A stretch of DNA of 64,000 nucleotides from Candidatus Methylopumilus planktonicus (GCF_000981505.1 NZ_LN827929.1:434001-498000); one strand, 5' to 3'; positions 7,730 to 17,124 are shown, numbered from the stretch's first letter. The notes: generated by a model not told the origin, from the letters alone. A program made the numbers and translations.

Positions 7730-8962
7730 ATGCCAAGCGCTATAAAAGACCCTAAAGTAAAGGGTTTATACCAGCGTAAAAGGGAAAACTCACCCAATGT
7801 GTGGGCTGTGATTGCTCGCCAACGTGGCGGTAAAGTTGTTACGCATACCATTGGGAGCATTGAACAATTTACAGTGCAAGATGCAAGAAGAATAGCTAAA
7901 CAAGTGTTAGCGGAACTTGCATTAGGTAATCGTCCAATCGATGATCGAAGAAAACAAGAAAGATTACGTCAAATAAATTCATTCACATTGCAAGATGCTA
8001 TTGATGAATATGCAAATACAGTAGATTGGAAACCTAAGACAAAATTAGATGCACTTTCTACATTCAAAAGAAGATTTGGTGATTGGCTTAATAAGCCTTT
8101 AGGCAGCATTACAAAAGCCGATGTCTTAAGACGCTTTAAAGATATTAAACAAGATGTGGTGCGGAAAAAGAAAGCTCGAGATAAATTCCGTGATGAGAAT
8201 GGCATTAAGATCAAAACATATGAAAATGAAATAGGATTGGGTGAGGCGCAAAGAGCCTTTAGATATTTAAGTGCTGTGTTTAATATGTTTACAGAAGATG
8301 ATATTGATGGAAACTTAATGCTCCCTCATGGTAATCCATGTTCTTATCTTAAGAGAAGAAGAGTAAGAAAAGTACTTAAACCAAGAGAAAGATATTTGAA
8401 TGGTTTGGAGAGATCTAAACTTTATAATTTCTTTGCAATCCCTGAGGATCCAGATTATCCAATTAAAACTAACAAAGATGATGCTGATCTTATTTTGTTA
8501 CTCATATACACAGGGTTAAGACTCGATGAAGCACTCTCATTAAAATGGGCTGACGTTGATTTTGAGAATAGAGAATTTACAGCGTTTAACACCAAGAACG
8601 GAAAAGATCACACCCTACCAATGACTGATGCTACAGAAGATTTATTTAATAGACGTTTTACTCTGTATGGAACAAAGAAACACGTCTTTCCAAGTTCAAT
8701 AAACAAACATCAGCATATGACTGCAAGTCGAGTATTTGCAAGGGTTTCTAATCAGGTTGGATTCGACTTCACAGCACATGATCTTAGAAGAACTGTTGCT
8801 ACAGTTGCTTCAGAACTTAACTACGATATAAATTCAATTGGCTTAGTTTTAAATCACGCTAGAGGAACTGTTACTTCAAGGTACATTCAGGGTGACCCTG
8901 AAAGATTGAGAAAGATACTAACGGATATACAAGACGCTTTATTTCCACAAGCTTACAACTAA
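7730..8962 (+). CDS. int: Tyrosine recombinase (island integrase)
   Basis: About 410 residues from the ATG at 7730 (MPSAIKDPKVKGLYQRKREN); the frame is open further upstream to 7679, but that part overlaps the arm-type repeats. N-terminal arm-binding and SAM-like core-binding domains precede the catalytic domain. The catalytic residues are visible: Arg in YTGLRLDEAL, His-x-x-Arg in HDLRRT, His in LNHARGT, and the nucleophile Tyr in SRYIQ. It should integrate and excise the island at tRNA-Lys. It sits at the end away from the intact tRNA gene. No excisionase gene was identified. Confidence 0.95.
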   Translation: MPSAIKDPKVKGLYQRKRENSPNVWAVIARQRGGKVVTHTIGSIEQFTVQDARRIAKQVLAELALGNRPIDDRRKQERLRQINSFTLQDAIDEYANTVDWKPKTKLDALSTFKRRFGDWLNKPLGSITKADVLRRFKDIKQDVVRKKKARDKFRDENGIKIKTYENEIGLGEAQRAFRYLSAVFNMFTEDDIDGNLMLPHGNPCSYLKRRRVRKVLKPRERYLNGLERSKLYNFFAIPEDPDYPIKTNKDDADLILLLIYTGLRLDEALSLKWADVDFENREFTAFNTKNGKDHTLPMTDATEDLFNRRFTLYGTKKHVFPSSINKHQHMTASRVFARVSNQVGFDFTAHDLRRTVATVASELNYDINSIGLVLNHARGTVTSRYIQGDPERLRKILTDIQDALFPQAYN

Positions 8963-9668
8963 ACTAGATAACGGACATGTCTTAAGTGAAATCTTAAGAC
9001 AGCTATTATTAATATAATTATTATTAATAATATATATAAATTAATTATTAATTAATAATATATTAGTTTATTAGTTCTATTATTAAATAACTATAACTAT
9101 TATTAAATAACTATAAATATATTTAATAATAATAATAATAATAATTATATTAATTATTAATTATTAATTATTAATTATGTAATCACATAACTACTTAACT
9201 ACTATCATCAATAACTAATGCGGACTCTATAGTCCGCTTATTAATCATAATTATTAGAACTTAATCTTCCTTGTAGAAAATCAACAAGGAATTCACGTGT
9301 TAACAAAAACTAAAAAAAGACCTCGGTTTTCTATCAAAAGTACCTCTTTGGCTATGTTGGTATTACCCATCAATAGAAAATGCGTTCTAGACCCCTTTAC
9401 GTGCGTTTTAGAGGCATATTTAGGTACTGTTTTCAGTGCAATATTTAACAATTTATCAAAAAGTTAGTTCATAAGACTGGAGTTATCTATGCATTACATA
9501 TATAAAACAACAACTTACATAGAACTAAAGACCGTGACAATTGTACAATAAATGAGCTAACTTCATGTAAATTAAGGCATATTTTATATAACTTACAAAA
9601 ATATATCTTGTATAAGATAAAAAATACAGTTACTATTATAGCATATATTTTGACTATTTGGGGAAATT
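8963..9668. other. Gene-free, extremely AT-rich stretch
   Basis: About 700 bp with no supported gene. From 8998 to 9180 it is almost pure A/T, built of TTATTAATAATA-like words. A short hairpin GCGGACT/AGTCCGC (near 9221-9238) follows. It could be a silenced or replication/transfer-related spacer; nothing in it decides. Confidence 0.6.
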
Positions 9669-9878
9669 ATGGAGTCTAGAAGCGAGAAATTCAAAAGAGT
9701 TGCCACCAAAAGAACAAATGAACTGCTAGAAAAGATTCGTATATTAGGAAATTGCTCCAACAAAAGTACCTACGAATATACAGAGGAAGATGTAATCAAA
9801 ATATTTAAGAGTTTAGAAAAGCAATTGGAAGCAATGAAAGCTAAATTCTCAAATAAAAAAAGTAAATTTACCCTATAA
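9669..9878 (+). CDS. Small protein preceding the methyltransferase pair
   Basis: 69 residues (MESRSEKFKRVATKRTNELL...), basic, mostly helical, with a possible coiled coil at the C-terminal part (KIFKSLEKQLEAMKAKF). GGGG lies just before the ATG. It lies 40 bp upstream of the first methyltransferase and probably shares its transcript. Unrecognised. It lacks an obvious HTH, so it is not an evident controller protein. Confidence 0.55.
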   Translation: MESRSEKFKRVATKRTNELLEKIRILGNCSNKSTYEYTEEDVIKIFKSLEKQLEAMKAKFSNKKSKFTL

Positions 9879-9918
9879 GTAAAAAATCTCATTAAGAATA
9901 AAGAAAGCAATTAAAAAA

Positions 9919-10941
9919 TTGAAAAAAAAAGGAATTAAAGTTATCGATTTGTTCGCAGGCGTTGGTGGGCTAAGCCTAGGTTTTAAAGCTGCAGGTTATG
10001 ATGTGGTTGGAGCTATAGACATAGACGCTGACTGTAAAAAAACATACAACTTGAATTATCCAAATGTAAATTACATTTGTGAAGACATAAGAAAACTTAA
10101 CACTAAAGATATATTAAAAACATTTAATGTTAAGAAAGTCGATTTAATAATAGGGGGGCCGCCTTGTAAAGGATTTTCTACTATTGGAGCTAGATCCTCA
10201 TCAAAAATTGAAATTAGAAAAAAATTCGATGAGAGAAATTATTTATTTAAGGATTTTGTTAGGGTGGTAAATGAAATCAAACCAAGAGTTGTATTATTTG
10301 AAAATGTTTCTGGGTTTATGAGCTTTAATAAAGGCAAAGTATTCGAGTTAGTTAAATCATCATTTCAGGATATTGGATACGAAATAGAATCCTACCTACT
10401 TGACGCTGTTAATTTTGGAGTTCCACAATTCAGAAAAAGAGTTTTTATTGTCGCAAGGAAAAAAAATATAAGCGAAATTGGCCCACCAAAAAAACTATCA
10501 ACTAAAGTTAAATTAAAACAAATGCAAACAGTTAAAGAAGCAATTTCAGATTTGGCAGGGAAAGAAAAGCAAATAAGTAATCATGAACCCTTAAATCACG
10601 GCGAAAAAAATATCAGAAGGTACAAACTTATTCCTGAGGGAGGACGATTACCAGAAGATAAATTATCCCCTGATATTTATAGAAGAAATTTTGGCAACAC
10701 ATTTAAAAGATTGGATAGAAAAGCACCTTCACTTACTATGGTCCCTGGTCATAACGCTTTTCCTATTCATCCATGGCTTAATCGCTCCTTAACAGTAAGA
10801 GAAGCAGCAAGAATTCAAACCTTCCCTGACAATTTTATTTTTACAGGGAATAGACAAAGCCAGTGCCTTCAAGTTGGAAATGCAGTGCCAGTAAATTTAG
10901 CTGCAGCATGGGCCTTTCATTTAAAAAGATTTTTAATATGA
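9919..10941 (+). CDS. DNA (cytosine-5) methyltransferase 1
   Basis: 340 residues from a TTG start. Motif I is DLFAGVGGLSLGF (10-22), motif IV is GGPPCKGFST with nucleophile Cys83, motif VI is ENV (128-130), motif VIII is FRKRVF (171-176), and motifs IX/X are REAARIQTFP and QVGNAVPVN. It transfers methyl from SAM to cytosine C5. The residue after the catalytic Cys is Lys rather than the usual Gln (PCK for PCQ), which is odd. The stop overlaps the start of methyltransferase 2 (ATGA). A tandem pair of C5 enzymes plus one endonuclease is typical of systems that recognise an asymmetric site, one enzyme per strand. Confidence 0.93.
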   Translation: MKKKGIKVIDLFAGVGGLSLGFKAAGYDVVGAIDIDADCKKTYNLNYPNVNYICEDIRKLNTKDILKTFNVKKVDLIIGGPPCKGFSTIGARSSSKIEIRKKFDERNYLFKDFVRVVNEIKPRVVLFENVSGFMSFNKGKVFELVKSSFQDIGYEIESYLLDAVNFGVPQFRKRVFIVARKKNISEIGPPKKLSTKVKLKQMQTVKEAISDLAGKEKQISNHEPLNHGEKNIRRYKLIPEGGRLPEDKLSPDIYRRNFGNTFKRLDRKAPSLTMVPGHNAFPIHPWLNRSLTVREAARIQTFPDNFIFTGNRQSQCLQVGNAVPVNLAAAWAFHLKRFLI

Positions 10942-11972
10942 ACTTTATAGATTTATTTTGTGGTGCCGGAGGCTTTTCTATTGGGCTAACAAAAAAAGGG
11001 CATAAACTGCTAAAGGGATTTGATAATTGGAAATCTGCTGGGGAAGCTTTTTCAAGTTATTTTGGAAAAAAATACTTTTCGGAAGTTGACCTATCTCAGA
11101 TCTCATCTGAATTTATCTATGAGCAGATTGGCAATAAAAATGTAAAAATTGATCTAGTTGTCGGAGGTCCTCCATGTCAGGGATTTAGCTCAATGGGCAA
11201 TCAAAATATAAAAGACCCTCGAAATCAATTAGTTTTAGCTTTTGCAAATATCATTGCTGAAATTAAACCTAAATATTTTATTCTTGAGAATGTTCATGGT
11301 ATTAAAGGCGAAAAATTCGAAAACACAATAAAAAGACTTTATAAACTTTTTAATGATTTTGGTTATAAAAATATTTGCAGCGGTACATTAGATGCCCAAG
11401 ATTTTGGGGTGCCACAAAGAAGAAAAAGATTTTTTATGATTGGGTCGTTAGACGATAATATTGATTTGACATTACCATCACCAAAGATTAATCAAAAAAC
11501 TACTACAGTTGGAGATGCAATTATGGACCTAGTTGGCAAGGAAAATAATTTCCCTAATCATGTCCCTATAAATCATAATGAAATTGTTAAAGGTAGATAT
11601 GCTTTTATAAAAGAAGGCGGCAAGCTTGATATAAAAGCACTTCCAAAAAAGTTAGCGTACGGTTCAAGGTCTGATTTTAAGGATAATAAAATTAAAAATT
11701 TTAGCCATATTTATCAAAGATTATCTCGTTATAAAGTCTCAGGTACAATTGTACCTGGACATAATGCATTTCCTATACACCCAACACAACCAAGATCTCT
11801 TACAGTAAGAGAAGCAGCAAGAATTCAAACCTTCCCTGATAGATGTATTTTTTTTGGAACTCGCCAAGAACAGTGTATTCAAGTTGGAAATGCTGTTCCG
11901 CCACTTTTAGCCGAATCATTTGGTCAAATATTGAATTTATACGAAAAAAAATATGGCAACACTACACGATAA
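10938..11972 (+). CDS. DNA (cytosine-5) methyltransferase 2
   Basis: 344 residues, starting at the ATG inside the ATGA overlap (MNFIDLFCGAGGFSIGLTKK). Motif IV is GGPPCQGFSS with nucleophile Cys80, and later motifs are ENVHGI, QRRKRFF, REAARIQTFP and QVGNAVPPL. All essential motifs are standard here, unlike enzyme 1. The C-terminal halves of the two enzymes share long identical stretches (REAARIQTFPD, VPGHNAFPIHP), so they arose by duplication. The 3' end overlaps the endonuclease gene by 20 bp. Confidence 0.94.
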   Translation: MNFIDLFCGAGGFSIGLTKKGHKLLKGFDNWKSAGEAFSSYFGKKYFSEVDLSQISSEFIYEQIGNKNVKIDLVVGGPPCQGFSSMGNQNIKDPRNQLVLAFANIIAEIKPKYFILENVHGIKGEKFENTIKRLYKLFNDFGYKNICSGTLDAQDFGVPQRRKRFFMIGSLDDNIDLTLPSPKINQKTTTVGDAIMDLVGKENNFPNHVPINHNEIVKGRYAFIKEGGKLDIKALPKKLAYGSRSDFKDNKIKNFSHIYQRLSRYKVSGTIVPGHNAFPIHPTQPRSLTVREAARIQTFPDRCIFFGTRQEQCIQVGNAVPPLLAESFGQILNLYEKKYGNTTR

Positions 11973-13107
11973 TTTAGCTGGAATTTGTTGCATGCAAATT
12001 CTAAAAGATTTAGGACCGTCTGGAAAAGGTGATTTTCAACAGATCTTTTCTAAAAATATTAGAAGGATTGGCACTTCAGGCTGGCCTTTAGCTGATTTCC
12101 AATTATTAGATTATGACAACAATTATACTTGGGCGTTTGAATTTAAGCCGCCAGGCCAGCAAAAACGAGAGTATGTAACTGGTCTTGGACAGGCGTATAC
12201 ATATTTAAATTTTGCAGACTATTCAGCCTTGATTGTTCCGGTAATGTCCAATGACAGATTTAGTATTGCAGACTATTTGAGTAAAACGTCCAAACTTGAA
12301 GTTCTTTCAAATTCCCCCGTAGCTATTTTTGCTTATGACGAATCGAGACTTTTATCAGGTGATCCGGGTTCTTTAAGTTTAATAAGATCAATTAATAATA
12401 AAAGATCTGAAATTCCGCCAAATAAAAAATCTGAAGATTCAGGTGGAGTTTTTTGGACCTGGTGGAGAGATACAAGTGATACTGAGCTCTATAGACTATT
12501 AGAATTATCAGATATTCATAGAGGTAAATCACCTGATATTTATACGGATTATGTTTGGCCAGACTTCCAAAAAGAGCTTGCAAATGGAAAAGTTTGCACA
12601 TGGGAAGGGGAGCCAAGAAGAGTAAATTCTGGATTTTCTCAGCACAAACAAAATTATAAAATCCCATTATTTAGACTAGGGCTCATCGAACAGGATTCTG
12701 GAGACCTAACAGAGGAAGGCTATGACTTGCTTAAAATTGGTAAAATTTTCAAACCAAATAGTGCGGTATTTTTGGATGAAATAGCGCGAATTATTTTAAC
12801 AAGAGGACAGCACCTCGACCTGATAATCCAATTAGAAAATTACCAAAATAGTTTGGCAAGAGATGCTGAAGAATTGCAAAGTAGTAAATCCTTTTTTGGA
12901 GGGTTTGAAACCTGGCTCGATAAACAAGGTTTGATTCCCCAAAGAAAGCCAGGAAGAGTTACTACAGGCAATAAAAACTCATTTATAAGAGATGAGCCCA
13001 AACTATGGAATAAATTACATTTAACAAATGTAAAAAATGATCAATACTTTGAGAGAGGTTATGGTATTAAATTTAACATATCAAGGATTACATCTCTAAT
13101 TAGATAA
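11953..13107 (+). CDS. Putative type II restriction endonuclease, PD-(D/E)XK type
   Basis: 384 residues, overlapping the upstream methyltransferase by 20 bp. The N-terminal part holds a candidate nuclease core, D48 in WPLADFQLLDY and E63-x-K65 in WAFEFKPPGQ, followed by a Gln-containing helix (GLGQAYTYL). The position behind two C5 methyltransferases is the main argument that it is the cognate cutter, probably for an asymmetric site. The recognition site cannot be read. The central region (VFWTWWRDTSD...) may be the specificity part. I do not recognise a named prototype. Confidence 0.75.
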   Translation: MATLHDNLAGICCMQILKDLGPSGKGDFQQIFSKNIRRIGTSGWPLADFQLLDYDNNYTWAFEFKPPGQQKREYVTGLGQAYTYLNFADYSALIVPVMSNDRFSIADYLSKTSKLEVLSNSPVAIFAYDESRLLSGDPGSLSLIRSINNKRSEIPPNKKSEDSGGVFWTWWRDTSDTELYRLLELSDIHRGKSPDIYTDYVWPDFQKELANGKVCTWEGEPRRVNSGFSQHKQNYKIPLFRLGLIEQDSGDLTEEGYDLLKIGKIFKPNSAVFLDEIARIILTRGQHLDLIIQLENYQNSLARDAEELQSSKSFFGGFETWLDKQGLIPQRKPGRVTTGNKNSFIRDEPKLWNKLHLTNVKNDQYFERGYGIKFNISRITSLIR

Positions 13108-13133
13108 TAATTTTCACCAAAACATATTTCGTG

Positions 13134-15077
13134 TTAAAAACTTTTCCATGCTTGTAAAACCATAATCATTGCTAGAGTATCTAATTCGCAATAACGTAGT
13201 AACGAATTCTTAATTCTCTGTCTATTTTCATTATCTAGGTCTTCAAATTGTAACCGTGAATAAGCCATAGCAGCAGCCCCGCCTTCAGCAATAATGCTTG
13301 CGTCATTTTCTTCGATATCATCAATATCAACAGGAAGCATGTCTTTGGCTAACTCTTTCAATTGGAAATAAGGGTCATAATTTCCATCATCTCGGATCCA
13401 AGTAAAACCCTCTTCTGAATTAAAGTTAATACTATGAATTCCTTTTGGAGATCCATATATAGGCTTGCTGTATATTTCCCTTAAGTTTTGAGATATTTTA
13501 AATACTGCCGGAAGCGCTTTCTTTAATGAGTTGCTCCCGTTTGTATCCTTGTAAAAAAAAGCTTTATCAGAAATTTTACATAGGTCAATCATCATTCTTT
13601 CACCATCCTTAATGATTGTTTTAATAAAAGATATGAGCTCATTTTTATCTTCAGGTGAATTTTTGTCTTCATTTAATTGGTTCATAATTGCAGTTAGAAT
13701 AGTATTTTCATGATGGCTCCACATAAATACCGATCCATCATCAACCTCTAAACATTCTTTTAAAGCCCTTACAAATTTATAACTTGGAAAATCACCAGGG
13801 TCAGCACATAAAAATTCATTTGCATGCCTGATAGAACCATCTGATTCCATAACATGATGAGAAAATTGAAATGCGAGAGATTGGTAGGGTCTCATACCAT
13901 TGTAAAAAGGCAATGCTACTTTAGTTGTTTCAAAGTCGATTAAATGGAAGGGATATTTCCAATTAGACATTTGAACTTGAAAATATTCTTTATCAAAATA
14001 GAATCCACCATGATCATACCCATCTGGAATTTGGCCTACTTGAAGCCATTGTCTTTGAGGTCTGCTTAATCCTTCTATGCCAGGCTCATCGTCAAAAGAT
14101 GGAAAATCATCACGTGTAACTTGTTTTAACTTGTAAATGCCTTTACTAATCAAATCATCTTTTTTTCTGTAATCATACAAGTCTAGGACAAGCCCATCAT
14201 TAAAGTCAGAATCATGCCAATTGAGAGTTTCTTTCCAACATTCATGAAATCCGCTTTTTAATTGATCATTTGGTGAAGCTTTAAACTCACATTTCTTGCA
14301 GTGACCTCCCAGGCTAGGAGTTATCTTTAAATCATTTGCATAATGATCTGCCCATAAATATGCTGCCTTCTCAAAGGGTAAGGAGGCTCCTGTAGCTTCA
14401 ATAACATTTGTAAGAATTTGATTTACATATTTATCTACATTGACTTTTGTAAGGAGATTTTGCGCTTCATTGAAAAGATCGATATCAGGTGGAACCACAA
14501 TGGAAATTTTATTATCTTGAGAAAGCTTAAATATCTGATTTAATTTATTGATGCGAGTATGTTTAGATTTATCGGGCATTACTAAAAATGAATTAACACT
14601 CATTTCTGGATAGGCTTTTTTTAAAACAAATGTTTGAAATGCAACATCTTGTAGATAAGGCAACATCCCTTTTAGTATTCCACCCTTAGCACCTTCAATT
14701 TCAGGGGCAATAGAGTTATATGATTTTGCTTTGGCTTCATATATAAAAAATTGATCTCCTTTTTTCTCAAGCGCATCAACACGAATAAAGAAATTATCAA
14801 ATTTTATAGCGGCTTCAAAAATAACAACTGAGTCAGATTGCAGAAGAGTTGTTGTTTTTAAAATTGCATGCTCATGTTCTCTCTCTGTTACTTCTATTCC
14901 ATTTTTAAAGAGATACTTAGCTAGTGCTCCTACTTGATAACCGCCTTCAGCTAAAGAAGCAAGAAAAGAATCTTCATTCTTTATGTTTTTATATTCATTT
15001 TTATTAACATAGAATAATTTAGTTGGGCAACTGGCAGCTGTAATAAATCTAGATTTTGTTAAATATCGTGGTTTCAT
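13134..15077 (-). CDS. DUF2779 protein: Cas4/RecB-like nuclease with exonuclease-like C-terminus
   Basis: 647 residues. N-terminal start SRFITAASCPTKLFYVN (C17), candidate RecB-type catalytic D101 (RVDALEK) and E114-A-K116 (YEAKAK), then a cysteine set C260, C263 (HCKKCEF) and C280. This is the arrangement of Cas4-like Fe-S nucleases. The C-terminal half begins HLIDFETTKVALPFYNGMRP (residues 378-397), the DEDD-exonuclease-like motif of DUF2779. It is convergent with the restriction operon and probably contributes to defence or DNA processing. Substrate unknown. Confidence 0.8.
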   Translation of the reverse strand: MKPRYLTKSRFITAASCPTKLFYVNKNEYKNIKNEDSFLASLAEGGYQVGALAKYLFKNGIEVTEREHEHAILKTTTLLQSDSVVIFEAAIKFDNFFIRVDALEKKGDQFFIYEAKAKSYNSIAPEIEGAKGGILKGMLPYLQDVAFQTFVLKKAYPEMSVNSFLVMPDKSKHTRINKLNQIFKLSQDNKISIVVPPDIDLFNEAQNLLTKVNVDKYVNQILTNVIEATGASLPFEKAAYLWADHYANDLKITPSLGGHCKKCEFKASPNDQLKSGFHECWKETLNWHDSDFNDGLVLDLYDYRKKDDLISKGIYKLKQVTRDDFPSFDDEPGIEGLSRPQRQWLQVGQIPDGYDHGGFYFDKEYFQVQMSNWKYPFHLIDFETTKVALPFYNGMRPYQSLAFQFSHHVMESDGSIRHANEFLCADPGDFPSYKFVRALKECLEVDDGSVFMWSHHENTILTAIMNQLNEDKNSPEDKNELISFIKTIIKDGERMMIDLCKISDKAFFYKDTNGSNSLKKALPAVFKISQNLREIYSKPIYGSPKGIHSINFNSEEGFTWIRDDGNYDPYFQLKELAKDMLPVDIDDIEENDASIIAEGGAAAMAYSRLQFEDLDNENRQRIKNSLLRYCELDTLAMIMVLQAWKSF

Positions 15078-15099
15078 AAATTTAAGTATATTCTGTTAT

Positions 15100-15402
15100 T
15101 TATAATAAATTAGAAGATATTTGGTTTGTTTTTTTAAAAATTAAATCTTTTTCAGGCGGCTCATGTAAATCTATATATCTTAAGGAAATCATTAGTAAGG
15201 TTATTAAATTGAATATAACCATATATCTCAATGCCCAATATACTCTATTAGTTTCACTAGTTTTACTTTCGCCTCTAGCGTAACTAAATATCTTAAGATG
15301 TGCTATTGCTATACAAAAAATTGACATGACAGGCATAAAATAGATTAAAAGTTCCCATGTATTTACGTGGGATATGTAATAGAGAATTTGTAATCTTTTC
15401 AT
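15100..15402 (-). CDS. Small membrane protein, unknown
   Basis: 100 residues with two or three hydrophobic helices (ELLIYFMPVMSIFCIAIAHL; YMVIFNLITLLMISL). The start overlaps the stop of the upstream gene by 4 bp, so they form one unit. Not recognised. Confidence 0.6.
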   Translation of the reverse strand: MKRLQILYYISHVNTWELLIYFMPVMSIFCIAIAHLKIFSYARGESKTSETNRVYWALRYMVIFNLITLLMISLRYIDLHEPPEKDLIFKKTNQISSNLL

Positions 15403-15728
15403 ATAAGCTTTCTATAATCTCCAAAATAATGCCATTCATCTTTTCCCAAAGATCGTATCAACCTATCAACTAAATCAATCTGATTATGTCTATCAGCGAA
15501 CGAAATGATGATTCTTAAGCGAAATGATTTCTTAAATTTCTCAGCAAAGGGTGATTCAGCTGTTAATACTGGAACTCCTACCCTGCTCTTATTTCTTAAA
15601 ACCCGAGGTTTTGTGCCCAGATATAGATGATTTAATAGGTCCCATACCTTCCTTTTGGGACAAATTCTCCCTTCAGATAAGCAATAATTAATAAGATCTT
15701 CAGCGGTTTTTGAGGGGTTTTTGAGCAT
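15399..15728 (-). CDS. Hypothetical protein, 109 aa
   Basis: Basic soluble protein (LINYCLSEGRICPKRKVWDL, then FADRHNQIDLVDRLIRSLGK). The start is read at the ATG 15728 and the stop overlaps the membrane-protein gene. It is transcribed divergently from the WYL regulator operon, so the 15729-15959 gap holds promoters for both. No family recognised. Confidence 0.6.
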   Translation of the reverse strand: MLKNPSKTAEDLINYCLSEGRICPKRKVWDLLNHLYLGTKPRVLRNKSRVGVPVLTAESPFAEKFKKSFRLRIIISFADRHNQIDLVDRLIRSLGKDEWHYFGDYRKLI

Positions 15729-15831
15729 AGTTTAAGTCGTCACAATCACTAAAAAAAGACAGCCAATTAATATAACTTCATGAATACTCACGTGTTTCTC
15801 CTATAACTTTTTTACCATCTTAAAGCTACAA

Positions 15832-15850
15832 AGGCTCAATAAATGAGCCT
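15832..15850. promoter_or_regulatory. Palindromic candidate operator, copy 1
   Basis: AGGCTCA-ATAAA-TGAGCCT: perfect 7-bp arms around a 5-bp spacer. It lies in the divergent promoter region upstream of the WYL regulator. Confidence 0.6.
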
Positions 15851-15903
15851 CCTATAAATCAAGCTATTGTTTCGATTCAAAGGAAATATAAAAATTAATT
15901 GGC

Positions 15904-15922
15904 AGGCTCATTCTGTGAGCCT
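15904..15922. promoter_or_regulatory. Palindromic candidate operator, copy 2
   Basis: AGGCTCA-TTCTG-TGAGCCT: the same perfect arms as copy 1, with centres 72 bp apart (about seven helical turns). It lies 38 bp before the 63-aa gene that heads the WYL operon. Confidence 0.62.
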
Positions 15923-15959
15923 ATGATGGTAGAAGATGCTCTTATTAAGGAAAAATCAA

Positions 15960-16151
15960 ATGAAAATATATCAACTAAAAAATGTGGAAGATCCATGTAT
16001 TCCAGATAAAGATTTAGAAAAGATAGCGATATTAAAACTTTGTGAACCTGGTAAATACATAAAAGGTGTAGGCATTCGTGATGATCGATTTTTTATACTT
16101 GCAGAAGATGAGAATGACAAATTGTATCTAGAGGAATCAAAAGATGAGTAA
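15960..16151 (+). CDS. Small protein co-transcribed with the WYL regulator
   Basis: 63 residues from ATG 15960 (MKIYQLKNVEDPCIPDKDLE), chosen over the in-frame 15936 because AAGGAAAA precedes it. The gene overlaps the WYL regulator by 8 bp. Acidic and soluble, no recognised domain. It could be a partner or ligand-level modulator of the regulator (speculative). Confidence 0.6.
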   Translation: MKIYQLKNVEDPCIPDKDLEKIAILKLCEPGKYIKGVGIRDDRFFILAEDENDKLYLEESKDE

Positions 16152-17112
16152 TAGAGAGCGTCTATACAAAATTGATCAAATATTGAACAGCAAACAAAAT
16201 ATAAACATGGCTGATTTAATTAAAAGACTTGAGGTTTCTAAATCTACGGTAAAAAGAGATATTCAATTTATGAGAGATAGCTTAAATGCACCAATTATCT
16301 TTGATAGAGATAGCGAAACGTACAGATTTGAAACTCAAGGGCCAGGCATTAAGTATGAATTACCTGGATTATGGTTTAGCGCTGAAGAAATTCATGCGCT
16401 GATGACAATGCAACATTTGTTAGCTGGTATAGACTCAGGAGGATTAATAGGGCCTCACATAAAACCACTACTATCACGCCTAACAGGAATACTTGGAACA
16501 AAAGAAGATTCAATAGATGAAATAAACAAAAGAATAAAAGTTGAAGTTATAGGAAATCGACAATTTAATTTGGAACATTTTCAAGTTATAGGCTCAGCAT
16601 TATTAAAACGTAAAAGATTGATCATTGATTACCATGCAAGAAGCACAGATGAAACAACGACTCGAGAAATATCACCTCAACGCTTGGTGTATTACAAAGG
16701 TAATTGGTATCTAGATGCATGGTGTCATTTAAAGAGTGATATTAGAAGTTTCTCCGTGGACTCCGTCAAATGCAAAGAAACGTTAGAAACTAAAGCCGAA
16801 GATATTTCAGACAAGAAGCTTGATGAAACTTTAAGTGAAGGTTATGGAATATTTTCTGGCTCTAATATCAAATGGGTAACTTTAAAATTTACGCCAGAAA
16901 GAGCTAGATGGGTTTCATCTGAAAAATGGCACCCTAAACAAAAAGGTGAATTTCAAGACGACGGATCATATCAATTAACATTTCCTTATAGTCAAGACCC
17001 GGAATTAATTATGGATATTATGAAATATGGATCTGATGTAAAAGTTTTAGAGCCTAAAGAACTAAAAGAAAAGATTCACAAAATACTCATTGAGGCAGTG
17101 AGAAATTACTAA
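16144..17112 (+). CDS. WYL-domain transcriptional regulator
   Basis: 322 residues. The N-terminal winged HTH (residues 1-60; LIKRLEVSKSTVKRDIQFM) is followed by a WYL domain with the signature GNWYLDAWCH (186-195) and a C-terminal WCX-like region. Such HTH-WYL-WCX proteins (the BrxR/CapW class) commonly repress defence islands and bind short inverted repeats. The two perfect palindromes upstream and an imperfect third copy before the cargo genes at 24.6 kb are candidate binding sites. Confidence 0.88.
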   Translation: MSNRERLYKIDQILNSKQNINMADLIKRLEVSKSTVKRDIQFMRDSLNAPIIFDRDSETYRFETQGPGIKYELPGLWFSAEEIHALMTMQHLLAGIDSGGLIGPHIKPLLSRLTGILGTKEDSIDEINKRIKVEVIGNRQFNLEHFQVIGSALLKRKRLIIDYHARSTDETTTREISPQRLVYYKGNWYLDAWCHLKSDIRSFSVDSVKCKETLETKAEDISDKKLDETLSEGYGIFSGSNIKWVTLKFTPERARWVSSEKWHPKQKGEFQDDGSYQLTFPYSQDPELIMDIMKYGSDVKVLEPKELKEKIHKILIEAVRNY

Positions 17113-17124
17113 AAAGGAATAGAT

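Noticed and set aside
12392..12667. 91-residue minus-strand ORF inside the endonuclease gene
   Set aside because: Shadow frame of a well-supported gene, no start signal.
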